A DNA stretch of 64,000 bases from Syntrophaceae bacterium UBA6112. GTDB taxonomy: Bacteria; Desulfobacterota; Syntrophia; Syntrophales; UBA5619. Under the pieces are notes generated by a model that worked only from the letters and a program-made list of their open reading frames with translations, did not search any database and was not told the DNA's origin. The DNA lies in the NCBI GenBank assembly GCA_002423465.1, contig DIWG01000056.1, positions 67,431 through 131,430 of the forward strand. Reading direction: 5' to 3'. A program made the translations under genes and the position numbers. Shown here piece by piece: positions 36,630 through 44,599 of this stretch (position 1 is the first letter of the stretch; every line of letters begins with the position of its first letter).

Positions 36630-36964
36630 GGTTACCGTCTCCTTACCTGATTGTAAACGCCATCCGTTTCAAGACGGAAAAAACACACGGGATCAATGAA
36701 TTTGAAGACCAAGCGGCACGATGATAACACAATTGCACTTGAAAATAAACCCCTGCGACACCCCTGCAAGATCTATCTGCGAGATCTACCCCCAGGCCCC
36801 GTCATAGTCAGGCGAAAAGCTTTGGATATCGAGAACATACATCAAAACGACCTTTTCGTATAATATTCACGTAATTTCATGCGGTTGCTCTCATGAATGA
36901 CTTGATCTTGTGATCCGACCGTTTTCCCGTCCCGTGGGCGGGGAAAATCGACGGCCGTCTCTTC
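36630..36964. other. Intergenic region in the glycogen cluster
   Basis: 335 bases, AT-rich in its middle. Contains the terminator-like hairpin at 36922-36947 at the debranching-enzyme end. It probably also holds the promoter of the GT4-GH57-fusion unit, which I could not pin down. No gene seen. Confidence 0.55.
36922..36947 (-). terminator. Hairpin terminator after the debranching enzyme gene
   Basis: Reading the minus strand: TTTTCCCCGCC-CAC-GGGACGGGAAAA, a long stem with one mismatch and T/A flanks, 17 bases after the debranching-enzyme stop. It would separate that gene from the GT4 unit. Confidence 0.6.
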
Positions 36965-38986
36965 CTATTTTTCGAGGTGCGAATAGAGGCGGATCAGTTC
37001 GGCAACGCTCCATGCTTGGGCAATACAGCCGCCCGGCCGGTGGGGGGCGTCCCCGTCGAAGACCTCGGAGACGCTTCCGATCCCCGCCTCGACCAGGTGT
37101 TGCCGGAGAAACATTCGGAGGTACTGCCGAATGTTTTCTTTTTCCCGCTCCCGGTCATCGGCAACGCGGAGGGAGGCTTCTCCGAAGGCGCCCAGGAGCC
37201 AGGGCCAGACGGTCCCCTGGTGGTAGGCGCCATCCCGTTCGGCGGGGTTTCCCTCATAACGGCCGTGGTAGGCCGGATCGGAGGGTGAAAGCGTTCGGAG
37301 TCCGCAGCGGGTGAGAAGCTTCTCCCGGACAACCCGGACGACGGCGACCTGTTCCGCGATGTCGAGCGGCGAGAAGGGGAGGGAGACGGCGAATATCTGA
37401 TTCGGCCGGATGGCCGCATCCAGGACGCCGTCGCGGAAAACGTCGCCGAGGCAGCCTTCGGGATACGATACCGTATCGTATCCCCAGTTCCAGAAGGCCT
37501 CCCGAAACGAACGGCGCAGCAGCGGGAGGAGATCGCAGTCGATGAACGATGGTTCGCCGAATTCCGCAGCCCTGTCGCGTGCGAAGCAGAGGGCATTATA
37601 CCAGAGGGCGTTGATTTCGACCGGAGAGCCATGCCGCGGCGTGACGGGGATTCCTCCCACCGTGGCGTCCATCCAGGTCAGGGCGGTCTGCCCGTTTCCG
37701 GCGTGGAGGAGCCCTTGGGCGTCCATGCCGATCCCGAAGTGCGTTCCCTCCATGAACGAGCGGATGATCCGCTTCATAACGGGCCAGAAACGTTCACGGA
37801 TCAAGGCTTTTTCGGGGGACCTGATGCCGCATCGTGTTCCCAGTTCCTGAACCGTCCAGAAATACCAGAGCGAACTGTCCACGGTGTTGTACGCCTCGGG
37901 GGCGCCGTCCGCGGAGAAGAAATTCGGCAGAAGTCCGTCCCGTTCATGCCGGCCGATCGCCGTCAGGATCTCGATTCCTTCCGCAATGCGGCCGGTGGAG
38001 AAGCAGAGGCCCGGCAGGGAGATCAGGGTGTCCCGTCCCCAGCTCCCGAACCAGGGATAACCGGCGATGATGGCCGGCCTTCCCGAAGGTGTGGTAATGA
38101 GAAACGACCGCGCGGCGCGCAGGAGGGCGAGGAGAATCTCGCGATCTTCACCCGTAAATCCGCCGGTTTGTCTTTTGTCGGCCGCCTGGACGCGGCCTCG
38201 CCGGACAACTTCCGTCTTCCAGACCGCGGCCGCATTGGGGACATGATGCCTTATCGCGTCCCTTTCGCAGCAGACGGAGAGGATTACCGTACATTTTCTT
38301 TCGATCGGGACCTCCAGAATCCCCGGCAGGAAGAGGTCCTCCTCCCAGTCGAAGCCTCGGTTCCGTTCCTCTGTGTATTGGAAACGGCTGTACCATGCGG
38401 GCGAGGAGGTGAAACGCGACGCCCGGGAGGTCTGGATGAAGAGGGGCGGCATGCCCTCGTAAGGTTCGATCCGAAAACCATTTTCGAGTTCTTCCGCCCG
38501 ATCCCGGAGGAAAGGGTTTTGATGGGCAAGATTGTGATACCCCCGGAAGGCGAGGAAGGGTTTCAGGCGGAGGATGCTGCCCTTCGGGCACCGCTCCAGG
38601 TCATAACGAATAAGCAAGATCCCTTTCCCGAGGGGCATCAGGATCGATTTCTTTACAAGGATTCTACCCGCCCGACTGATGAAACTGGGGCAGAGGTCGA
38701 GCAGAAACTCCTCCAGAACCGGTTGGCCGGGTGGAAAAAGGACGCCGGAATAGCGGTGGGAACTGAAAAAGTGCTCTTCCCCTTCCGCCAACAGGGAGTC
38801 CTCCAACTTGGACAGGAGAAGATGGCGGCCCGCCGGTGTTTGGAGATTGGCCATGTACAGGCCATGGTAACGCCGTGTGTGTCGGTTCGCCAGCGTACTC
38901 GATGCGGACCCTCCCCGGCCGTCGGTCTCAAGCCACTCCCGGCTGTCGTCCGAAGACTGGAACTCCCGCAAGTCGATTCGAATCAT
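36965..38986 (-). CDS. Glycogen debranching enzyme (amylo-alpha-1,6-glucosidase)
   Basis: A 673-residue debranching enzyme of the GDE_N/GDE_C (GH133-like) type. The N-terminal domain starts RIDLREFQSSDDSREWLETDGRGGSASSTLANRHTRRYHG, a strong family signature. The (alpha/alpha)6 catalytic barrel begins near residue 270: AGYPWFGSWGRDTLISLPGL, then YNTVDSSLWYFWTVQE; the Asp in GRDT is the likely catalytic acid. The C-terminal GTVWPWLLGAFGEA is also conserved. The Met at 38984-38986 is chosen for its GGAGGAG site; the upstream in-frame start is rejected. Works with the phosphorylase to complete glycogen breakdown. Length is usual for the bacterial group. Confidence 0.92.
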   Translation of the reverse strand: MIRIDLREFQSSDDSREWLETDGRGGSASSTLANRHTRRYHGLYMANLQTPAGRHLLLSKLEDSLLAEGEEHFFSSHRYSGVLFPPGQPVLEEFLLDLCPSFISRAGRILVKKSILMPLGKGILLIRYDLERCPKGSILRLKPFLAFRGYHNLAHQNPFLRDRAEELENGFRIEPYEGMPPLFIQTSRASRFTSSPAWYSRFQYTEERNRGFDWEEDLFLPGILEVPIERKCTVILSVCCERDAIRHHVPNAAAVWKTEVVRRGRVQAADKRQTGGFTGEDREILLALLRAARSFLITTPSGRPAIIAGYPWFGSWGRDTLISLPGLCFSTGRIAEGIEILTAIGRHERDGLLPNFFSADGAPEAYNTVDSSLWYFWTVQELGTRCGIRSPEKALIRERFWPVMKRIIRSFMEGTHFGIGMDAQGLLHAGNGQTALTWMDATVGGIPVTPRHGSPVEINALWYNALCFARDRAAEFGEPSFIDCDLLPLLRRSFREAFWNWGYDTVSYPEGCLGDVFRDGVLDAAIRPNQIFAVSLPFSPLDIAEQVAVVRVVREKLLTRCGLRTLSPSDPAYHGRYEGNPAERDGAYHQGTVWPWLLGAFGEASLRVADDREREKENIRQYLRMFLRQHLVEAGIGSVSEVFDGDAPHRPGGCIAQAWSVAELIRLYSHLEK

Positions 38987-39095
38987 GGTATCTCCTCCAT
39001 CGTCCCGTGCCGTGTGCGGGAACATGACGCCGTATCGTGTTCCCGTTACAGCCCTATTAATTTTACGTCAAAAAATAGGGTCTGTCCCCAATGAT

Positions 39096-39767
39096 CTACT
39101 GGGGCATATTGACGATTTCGACCCCGGCGGGCGGTTTGAAGGTGAAGAATTTATCTGAAACACCGGTATTTGTGCGGATGTCGCTGAAGCGGAGGCGGGT
39201 GGTGTTCCCGTAGTCGTCGCTGAAACGGCATTGGAGGATCTGGAAGGTCTTTGCGTCGACGGTCAAGTGGAGCCGGTCGATGCCATTGCCCTTCTCCTTC
39301 GCGGTCAGGGTGAGAAGATAATTCCCCTCCTCATCCAGCGGGTTTCCCTTCGCGAAACGGAGTTGAAAATCTTCGGAGAGTTTGCCGATGCCGGAGAGGA
39401 ACTTGACGGCCATCCGCGATCGGTAGACGTCATCGGCGTTCTGAACATAGACCACCCTGTCTTCGGCGACGTAAAGCCAAGCCTTCTGTGCGTTGATGAC
39501 CAGTTTCTTCTCCTTCGGTTTTGCATAATCCCACAGCATCATCTTCGGGTTCTTAATCCAGACCGTTCCCTCCTCCCGCTCGGTCTTCTTCATCGACTTG
39601 ATCGTAACCTCCTGGATGAAGCGGGCCTTCAGATCGGCCGTCTTTTCATAGACCTCTTGGGTCCTGGCGGCCAACTGCTCCAGAGAGAGAACCTCGGCGC
39701 GGACCGCCGGGGTCGGAAAAAGGAAAATCGTAGTCCAGAGCAGGAAGACGATCCCCGCCGTTCGCAT
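39096..39767 (-). CDS. lolA: Outer-membrane lipoprotein carrier protein LolA
   Basis: A 223-residue periplasmic chaperone that ferries lipoproteins from the inner to the outer membrane. Signal peptide MRTAGIVFLLWTTIFLFPTPAVRA, then EVLSLEQLAARTQEVYEKTADLKARFIQEV, the LolA N-terminal pattern (long helix and amphipathic strand). KKTEREEGTVWIKNPKMMLWDYAKPKEKKLVI corresponds to the central beta-sheet. The frame is open for a further 51 codons upstream (to 39920); I prefer the Met at 39765-39767, which starts a clean signal peptide, though its ribosome-binding site is weak. It is upstream of the debranching enzyme gene but separated by ~110 bases. Confidence 0.85.
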   Translation of the reverse strand: MRTAGIVFLLWTTIFLFPTPAVRAEVLSLEQLAARTQEVYEKTADLKARFIQEVTIKSMKKTEREEGTVWIKNPKMMLWDYAKPKEKKLVINAQKAWLYVAEDRVVYVQNADDVYRSRMAVKFLSGIGKLSEDFQLRFAKGNPLDEEGNYLLTLTAKEKGNGIDRLHLTVDAKTFQILQCRFSDDYGNTTRLRFSDIRTNTGVSDKFFTFKPPAGVEIVNMPQ

Positions 39768-39982
39768 GGCGGGAATACGGTTCCTGCGGACAGGAAAAAA
39801 GGTCGGTCGGAAGTGCGAAAACGGCACATTACATTCCGATGGTTTATAACCCCGTAAAAGAATGCCGTAAATGGCCGGGACGGTGCAATAATTTTTCAAG
39901 TATTTGATATCAATGGACATAGTTACTGCCTACCCCTTGTGCAAATCGGTAGAAAATCGTGACATTTGAAGAGTTATAAAAG

Positions 39983-40003
39983 TTATCCACAGCCTTATCC
40001 ACA
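39983..40003 (+). promoter_or_regulatory. Two tandem consensus DnaA boxes
   Basis: TTATCCACA at 39983-39991 and again at 39995-40003, both perfect matches to the consensus on the same strand, 12 bases apart. A third weaker inverted site (TGTGGATTC) lies at 40020-40028. They could titrate DnaA or regulate ilvE/lolA; no dnaA, dnaN or AT-rich unwinding element of an origin is seen in the window. Confidence 0.6.
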
Positions 40004-40053
40004 ACTCTTTCAACATCCCTGTGGATTCCCTTCCCAAGTTCCCGGATCAAGGG

Positions 40054-40196
40054 AAATATCGGATTGACCGGGAGCGAAATCGGCGAGCCCCGTCTTGCCG
40101 GAAGGGATCATGGGCGCAATCAAAGACAAACAAATTCCTTGCCGGGAAGACCCGCCCTGTGGGCGGGAAACTTCGATTCCGGTCAATCCGATATTT
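40054..40196. repeat. 18-bp inverted repeat flanking the ilvE 3' end
   Basis: AAATATCGGATTGACCGG (40054-40071) and its exact reverse complement (40179-40196), 107 bases apart. The right arm includes the ilvE stop codon region. The loop contains the CCCGCCC-TGT-GGGCGGG hairpin. Confidence 0.75.
40151..40167 (-). terminator. Hairpin downstream of ilvE, probable terminator
   Basis: CCCGCCC-TGT-GGGCGGG, a perfect 7-bp GC stem with a 3-base loop, 16 bases after the ilvE stop on the minus strand. No strong T-run follows. Confidence 0.55.
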
Positions 40197-41259
40197 TCAT
40201 GCTCCAGCCGAACGGATCGTCCTTCATTCCGTACTGGATCTGGAGGATCTCGTTGTAGAGCCTCTCCGTCAGGGGGCCGGTCTTGCCGCCGCCGATGGGG
40301 TGTTCCATCCCGCGGTAGTAGATCTGGCCGACGGGGGAGACGATGGCCGCCGTTCCCGAGGCGAAAGCCTCCTGAAGGGTTCCATCGGCCATTGCCGCCA
40401 TGACCTCGTCCATGGAAAGGCGTCTTTCAGACACCTTCACGCCCCAGGTTTTGGCCAGACGGATGACCGAGTCGCGGGTTACGCCGGGGAGGATCGTTCC
40501 GGTCAGGGGGGAGGTGATCAGCTCGTCGCCGATCATGAAGAACATGTTGCTCGTTCCGACCTCCTCCACGTATTTCCGTTCGATCGCATCGAGCCACAGG
40601 ACCTGTGTGTAACCCATGTCTTTCGCAATTTCGGTTGCATAGAGACTGGACGCATAGTTGCCCCCGGCCTTGCAGTAACCCGTTCCACCGGGAACGGAGC
40701 GGCAGTATTCCTCCGTGACATAGATCTTGGTCGGGGCAAACCCCTCAGGGTAGTAGGCCCCGACGGGTCCCGCGATGATGAAGAAGAGGTACTCATGGGC
40801 CGGATGGACGCCAATGACCGGTTCGGTGGCGATCATTGTCGGGCGGATGTAGAGGGAGGTCCCGCTGCCGTGGGGAATCCAATCTTTCTCCAGCAGGGTT
40901 AGTTTCTTCAATGCTTCCAGGAAAAGATTCTCATCGACCTGGGGCATGCAGAGCCTCTCCGCCGACACGTTCATCCGCCGGATATTCTCCATCGGCCGGA
41001 ACAGGAACAGGGCGTCGCCTTTTCCCCGGTAGGCCTTCATTCCCTCGAAGATCTCCTGGGCATAATGCAGGCAGATTGCCGATGGATCGAGCTGAAGCGG
41101 CCGGTACGGTTCGATCAGCGGGTCGTGCCAGCCCCGGCCCTTGTGCCAGGGCATGGTGAAGAAGTGATCGGTGAAGATCCGTCCGAAACCCAACTTGGAT
41201 TCATCTGTGGGTTTCACCTTCCATTTTTCAGGAGGAGCCTGAATAATCTTGATTTCCAT
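40183..41259 (-). CDS. ilvE: Branched-chain-amino-acid aminotransferase
   Basis: A 358-residue fold-type IV PLP aminotransferase for leucine, isoleucine and valine. The catalytic Lys is in GGTGYCKAGGNYASSL (near residue 197); LWLDAIERKYVEEVGTSNMFF and GTILPGVTRDSVI are the type II BCAT signatures. The N-terminal GFGRIFTDHFFTMPW and LHYAQEIFEGMKAYRG blocks also match. Start follows a GGAGAC-type site. Length is normal. Monocistronic by appearance, with a hairpin behind it. Confidence 0.97.
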   Translation of the reverse strand: MEIKIIQAPPEKWKVKPTDESKLGFGRIFTDHFFTMPWHKGRGWHDPLIEPYRPLQLDPSAICLHYAQEIFEGMKAYRGKGDALFLFRPMENIRRMNVSAERLCMPQVDENLFLEALKKLTLLEKDWIPHGSGTSLYIRPTMIATEPVIGVHPAHEYLFFIIAGPVGAYYPEGFAPTKIYVTEEYCRSVPGGTGYCKAGGNYASSLYATEIAKDMGYTQVLWLDAIERKYVEEVGTSNMFFMIGDELITSPLTGTILPGVTRDSVIRLAKTWGVKVSERRLSMDEVMAAMADGTLQEAFASGTAAIVSPVGQIYYRGMEHPIGGGKTGPLTERLYNEILQIQYGMKDDPFGWSMKISD

Positions 41260-41478
41260 GAGTCGTCTCCTTCAACGCTAACATTCTCAGAGGGTGAGTA
41301 GCGATTGTCTTCTTACCACCAAATGACCCGGCGATCAAGGCTTCTATGCGGGAGGACAGGGTCAAGCCAATCATGAATACAATCATATGAAATTACATGG
41401 ATATTTTACGGATTGGATTCCAATGGGGAGAATGGTGGAAATCAACCGGAAACAGGTATGTAATCCGAAAATCGGTGA

Positions 41479-42225
41479 TCAATCAAAAAAAACGAACAGC
41501 GCCAGTAAAATAACAATGATATGGATGGCATAAATGCCAAATTTGTGCCGATGGTAGAATTCAATAGCTTTTTGAATACGATTGAGTCCGCCCAACAAGC
41601 GTCGGATAATTATAAGCGTTGGATACTTATAATTATCCGAGATTAAATTTTTTTGAAATGCGCACATCGGATAAATTGCATAGACATCATCCGTCAGCGG
41701 CCGAAAGAGGGTGTCGTTCACAATACCCTGCCAGGGCTCATAGGCTAAAGTTTCCGCATATTTCCGATTTAATGCGTAGGCATGGGTCAGGCTCTGGTAA
41801 CGAACTTTCTGTACGCACGGATTGGTCGTTTTACGGCTGGAGCGAATCAAAGCTCCGAGAAGCAAAACTTTCCATTCCGGATGTTCTCTCAAAAATTCAG
41901 TGCAACTTCTCAATCGTTCCGGATCAAATCGGTCAAATTCCACATCGTCTTCAAAAACAATGATATTTCTCGCACCTGCCTCCAACCCATTACGCAGGCA
42001 CATCATGTGGGATTCATAAACTCCCTCCTCCATATTGTATGGATGACGTTCATCAATGACGAACTCAACGCGATCAGCCAGTCCTACTTTCGAAAATTCT
42101 TTGAGCGCCGACTTGCGACGATCTTCACGTTCTTTCAGGGAAATGCAGTAGAAACGATCAAAAAAATCCCAGCCGGGAACCGGATTTTTTACGGCAGCAT
42201 CTGCATGAACGTGATTCATGATCAT
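41479..42225 (-). CDS. GT25-like glycosyltransferase with C-terminal membrane anchor
   Basis: A protein of ~248 residues resembling the LPS-type glycosyltransferase 25 family: FFDRFYCISLKEREDRRKSAL at the start, GVYESHMMCLRNGLEAGARNIIVFEDDVEFD (EDD donor/metal motif, near residue 87). A C-terminal hydrophobic helix (IYAIHIIVILLALFVFF) is probably a membrane anchor. Likely adds a sugar to a surface polysaccharide or LPS core on the cytoplasmic face. Two nearby Met codons (42225 and 42219) are both possible starts. It follows a small membrane protein gene by ~50 bases. Confidence 0.78.
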   Translation of the reverse strand: MIMNHVHADAAVKNPVPGWDFFDRFYCISLKEREDRRKSALKEFSKVGLADRVEFVIDERHPYNMEEGVYESHMMCLRNGLEAGARNIIVFEDDVEFDRFDPERLRSCTEFLREHPEWKVLLLGALIRSSRKTTNPCVQKVRYQSLTHAYALNRKYAETLAYEPWQGIVNDTLFRPLTDDVYAIYPMCAFQKNLISDNYKYPTLIIIRRLLGGLNRIQKAIEFYHRHKFGIYAIHIIVILLALFVFFD

Positions 42226-42273
42226 CACTTTCTCGAGCCAAAACAATATATTACAGCGGAAATGTCCGGGCTC

Positions 42274-42720
42274 CTATCGGAGAAGCTTCAGAAAGAGTTT
42301 TCCAATGGCATATCTTGTCACGACACCCAAGTAATGGGGGGCGCGGGCGAACCACGCGCCGATCAAAAAAACCAAGCAGGAAAGACCATAGGTCGTTGGA
42401 CAGCCGATGATGGCGATCAGAGGCTCTTGTAAATAAACGGCAAGCATGCTCAAGGCGGTCACCGCCGGCCAGCCGATGAGGTAACTGAATCCCATCAGGA
42501 TCAGTCCGGCAATCAACCGTGGTGTCAAACGTTCCCGGAATTCCGAGAGATCCGCCGGATGCTCAAGGATTCCCCGAATGGATTTCGTTTCGGCAAGGAT
42601 TCTCGCGATTTTTCGAATCATATGGACGAATCTTTCCTGAAAGAGCAGGATGACTTTATTGTAAAAAATAACATCAATGATAAAGGATTGCAATCCTGCA
42701 TCTTCGTCAAGATTGTTCAT
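42274..42720 (-). CDS. Small membrane protein, unknown
   Basis: A 148-residue protein (115 residues if translated from the Met at 42619-42621, which has an AGGAAAG site). Residues ~70-130 form two or three membrane segments (LIAGLILMGFSYLIGWPAVTALSMLAVYL and TYGLSCLVFLIGAWFARA). The pattern resembles a membrane protein cytochrome- or phage-holin-like, but I do not recognise the family. It lies just upstream of the GT25-like gene and may act with it in surface-polymer synthesis. Confidence 0.55.
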   Translation of the reverse strand: MNNLDEDAGLQSFIIDVIFYNKVILLFQERFVHMIRKIARILAETKSIRGILEHPADLSEFRERLTPRLIAGLILMGFSYLIGWPAVTALSMLAVYLQEPLIAIIGCPTTYGLSCLVFLIGAWFARAPHYLGVVTRYAIGKLFLKLLR

Positions 42721-42760
42721 TTGTGAATGAATTGCAGATGGAGACTTCTTTGGAGATGAA

Positions 42761-42800
42761 GTAGAAACCCCTTCTATTACGGATCGGAAGGGGTTTCTAC
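42761..42800. terminator. Strong hairpin between membrane protein genes
   Basis: GTAGAAACCCCTTC, a 12-base loop, then GAAGGGGTTTCTAC: a perfect 14-bp stem. It lies 17 bases after the end of the AtpI-like gene (minus strand) and is likely its transcription terminator, although no T-run follows. Confidence 0.65.
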
Positions 42801-42817
42801 TGTGATCAATAACGGCT

Positions 42818-43063
42818 TCAGACGTTTTTTCTCTTCAGCCATGCTTCCTGATAGAGTCTTCCGATTGTGGTCACAATGGCCAGGAAGAAGAGGCCCAGCA
42901 TGAAATTGGGCTCTGTCCCCAACCACTGATCCAACAGATGACCCACATAGAGGAAAAGAAACGATGCAACCACAATGGCCAGACCCCAGGCGCTCAACAT
43001 CAGGATCGGTCCAAGCTGATGCATCTGCCGAAGATTGTTTCGATATGTCGTCTTGGTTGTCAT
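42818..43063 (-). CDS. AtpI/AtpQ-like small membrane protein
   Basis: An 81-residue, two-helix membrane protein. LSAWGLAIVVASFLFLYVGHLLDQWLGTEPNFMLGLFFLAIVTTIG has the G-x-LD-xWLGT-P-F pattern of AtpI-type F0F1 ATPase assembly/magnesium proteins. The Met at 43061-43063 is chosen for its AAGGAGG site. No ATP synthase genes adjoin it; it is paired with an upstream 91-residue membrane protein, so it may be a homologue in a different role. Confidence 0.7.
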   Translation of the reverse strand: MTTKTTYRNNLRQMHQLGPILMLSAWGLAIVVASFLFLYVGHLLDQWLGTEPNFMLGLFFLAIVTTIGRLYQEAWLKRKNV

Positions 43064-43114
43064 GTTCCCTTCCTCCTTCTTTTCAATCGTGGTCATTCAC
43101 CTGTCCCTATTTCC

Positions 43115-43390
43115 TTAGCTGACCAGGGTTTTCACCGTATCGATCACGGGATTGGTGAACAAGGCGATAAAAACGGCGTAGAGTGCGAAAGCACCAACCG
43201 CTTCACTCGTGTACATCTTCTCGAATTTGCTCTTCAGGGAGATGATGATGAGCCCGCCGACAATCAGCGCGCCGAGTTGGAAGTAGGGGAAGTTGGCCGC
43301 TCCGGCTGCCGCATATTCCGCAAAGCTGAAGGTTGCCGTTAAAAGAACCACCGCCGCCGATACCATCATGGTCCCGAATGTCTTTTTCAT
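43115..43390 (-). CDS. Small secreted/membrane protein, unknown
   Basis: A 91-residue protein with a signal peptide (MKKTFGTMMVSAAVVLLTATFSFA) and two hydrophobic segments (FQLGALIVGGLIIISL and GAFALYAVFIALFT) separated by a short KSKFEKMYTS loop. Start has an AGGAGGG site. It precedes the AtpI-like gene by 51 bases. Function unknown; the two may form a membrane complex. Confidence 0.65.
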   Translation of the reverse strand: MKKTFGTMMVSAAVVLLTATFSFAEYAAAGAANFPYFQLGALIVGGLIIISLKSKFEKMYTSEAVGAFALYAVFIALFTNPVIDTVKTLVS

Positions 43391-43615
43391 GATCTGTCCC
43401 TCCTAATGTCTATTTTATGATTGCGGGATTGCCGCCTGTTTGCCTTCCGATATTGCTTAAAGCGTGCCAATGAAGAATGCTCATGCATATAGTATTTTAT
43501 GTATTTGTGATTGTTTGTAATAAGAGAGATTTAGCGTTATGGATCAGGCGAGTTGGGGAACCCGTTCAGGGCTGTTTTTGAAAATATTGTTTTAAACCGA
43601 TCGATGAAACGTTAA

Positions 43616-43789
43616 AGATTCATCTCGCTCTCCGATGGCAGCGCATTGAAATCGTGGAGAAAGAATCCGGCCGGCTTCCAGTACCTGCTGATCCTGGCGG
43701 CAAAGCCGAGGCAGATCGTAGCGCGTGATGAAATCTATCGTCGCCTCTGGCCCGGCCCCATAAAGTACGACGGTTCCAACAAGCTGTAA
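43616..43789 (+). pseudogene. Remnant of a winged-helix response-regulator output domain
   Basis: The frame between two stop codons translates to ISLSDGSAL...QYLLILAAKPRQIVARDEIYRRLWPG, matching the Trans_reg_C (OmpR/PhoB) pattern of LL.LA..PG.VVSR..LY..LW. It lacks a start codon, the receiver domain and the last recognition strand, so it is a fragment. Found by reading the plus strand; weak on length but good in pattern. Confidence 0.45.
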
Positions 43790-43844
43790 TCGTATCCAAT
43801 TTTTCCCTTTGGTAGACACATGCTCCTGCTGTTCAAAAAACCTA

Positions 43845-43873
43845 TTGACTATTTCAAATAAACGTTTTAAATA
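43845..43873 (+). promoter_or_regulatory. Sigma-70-type promoter of the tetR-efflux operon with overlapping dyad
   Basis: TTGACT (43845-43850), 17-base spacer, TAAATA (43868-43873). The spacer contains the palindrome AAACGTTT (43860-43867), well placed for autoregulation by the TetR protein encoded 31 bases downstream of the -10. Confidence 0.6.
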
Positions 43874-43903
43874 TGCATTAAAGGTCATCTATAGGAGGCA
43901 ACG

Positions 43904-44599
43904 ATGAAGATCCCGAGAGAGGATACGGCAAGAACCCGTGGCAAGCTGCTGGCGGCAGCGGGCGAGATTTTTGCGGAGAAGGGTTTCCGGGAAACGACGA
44001 TTGCGGAAATCTGCCTGAAGGCCGGGACCAACGTCGCAGCCGTCAATTACCACTTCGGCAGCAAGGAGGCCCTGTACAGCGAGGCCTGGCGGCAGGCCTT
44101 TGCCCAATCCATAGAGGCCCACCCCCCGGACGGCGGCGTGGCCGTCGATGCACCGCCGGAAGAGCGCCTGCGGGGGCAGGTCACGGCCCTGCTCCATCGG
44201 ATTACAGACCCGAACAACCGGGAGTTCCGGTTCATGCAACGCGAGTTTTCCAACCCCACGGGCCTCTTGGAAGAGGTGACGCGGGAGGAGATCCGGCCCC
44301 TGCAGCAGCGGACCGAGCAGGTGGTCCGCGAGCTCCTCGGCCCGCAGATCGCCGAGCAGGTGGTGAAGTTTTGCGAAGTGGGGATCATCAGCCAGTGCAT
44401 CAACCCGATCGTCATCCGGAGCGGGCGAGCCCCGGGCAAGGAAAGCCCGGAGGGCCCGCGGCGAATCGACGACATCGAGGCCTACGCCCGGCATGTCTTG
44501 GCTTTTTCCCTGGCCGGGATCGCCGCCGTTCGCGCGGCGGCCGAGGCGAATCGGGGCCGGGCCAAGGCGAAAGCTCCCGGGAAAGGGAGCCGCCCATGA
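43904..44599 (+). CDS. TetR-family transcriptional regulator of the efflux operon
   Basis: A 231-residue regulator. The N-terminal HTH (TRGKLLAAAGEIFAEKGFRETTIAEICLKAGTNVAAVNYHFGSKEALY, residues ~10-58) is a clear TetR domain. The C-terminal ligand domain (FRFMQREFSNPTGLLEEVTREEIRPL, FCEVGIISQCINPIV) resembles the CecR/YbiH group with DUF1956. A basic Lys/Arg-rich tail is unusual. Its stop overlaps the start of the outer-membrane factor gene by four bases (ATGA), tying it to the efflux operon, which it probably represses. Strong AGGAGGCAACG ribosome-binding site. Confidence 0.9.
   Translation: MKIPREDTARTRGKLLAAAGEIFAEKGFRETTIAEICLKAGTNVAAVNYHFGSKEALYSEAWRQAFAQSIEAHPPDGGVAVDAPPEERLRGQVTALLHRITDPNNREFRFMQREFSNPTGLLEEVTREEIRPLQQRTEQVVRELLGPQIAEQVVKFCEVGIISQCINPIVIRSGRAPGKESPEGPRRIDDIEAYARHVLAFSLAGIAAVRAAAEANRGRAKAKAPGKGSRP

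Larger units (their letters stand above)
39768..40182. other. Intergenic region with tandem DnaA boxes and inverted repeats
   Basis: 415 bases between lolA and ilvE (both minus). Holds two DnaA-box matches (39983-40003), an 18-bp inverted repeat whose right arm enters ilvE, and a CCCGCCC/GGGCGGG hairpin. No gene is called; the left 150 bases could encode an N-terminal extension of LolA. Confidence 0.55.
43391..43903. other. Intergenic region with regulator remnant and tetR promoter
   Basis: 513 bases between the divergent small membrane protein gene and tetR. It holds a winged-helix remnant (43616-43789) and the promoter at 43845-43873. A 98-codon frame on the minus strand (43592-43888) overlaps both and has no recognisable family; I do not call it a gene. 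Confidence 0.55.

Noticed and set aside
39983..40003. Chromosomal replication origin
   Set aside because: Only two strong DnaA boxes; no AT-rich unwinding element and no dnaA, dnaN or gidA genes nearby.
43592..43888. 98-codon minus-strand gene in front of tetR
   Set aside because: It covers the tetR promoter and lies opposite the winged-helix fragment; no family and weak initiation signals.
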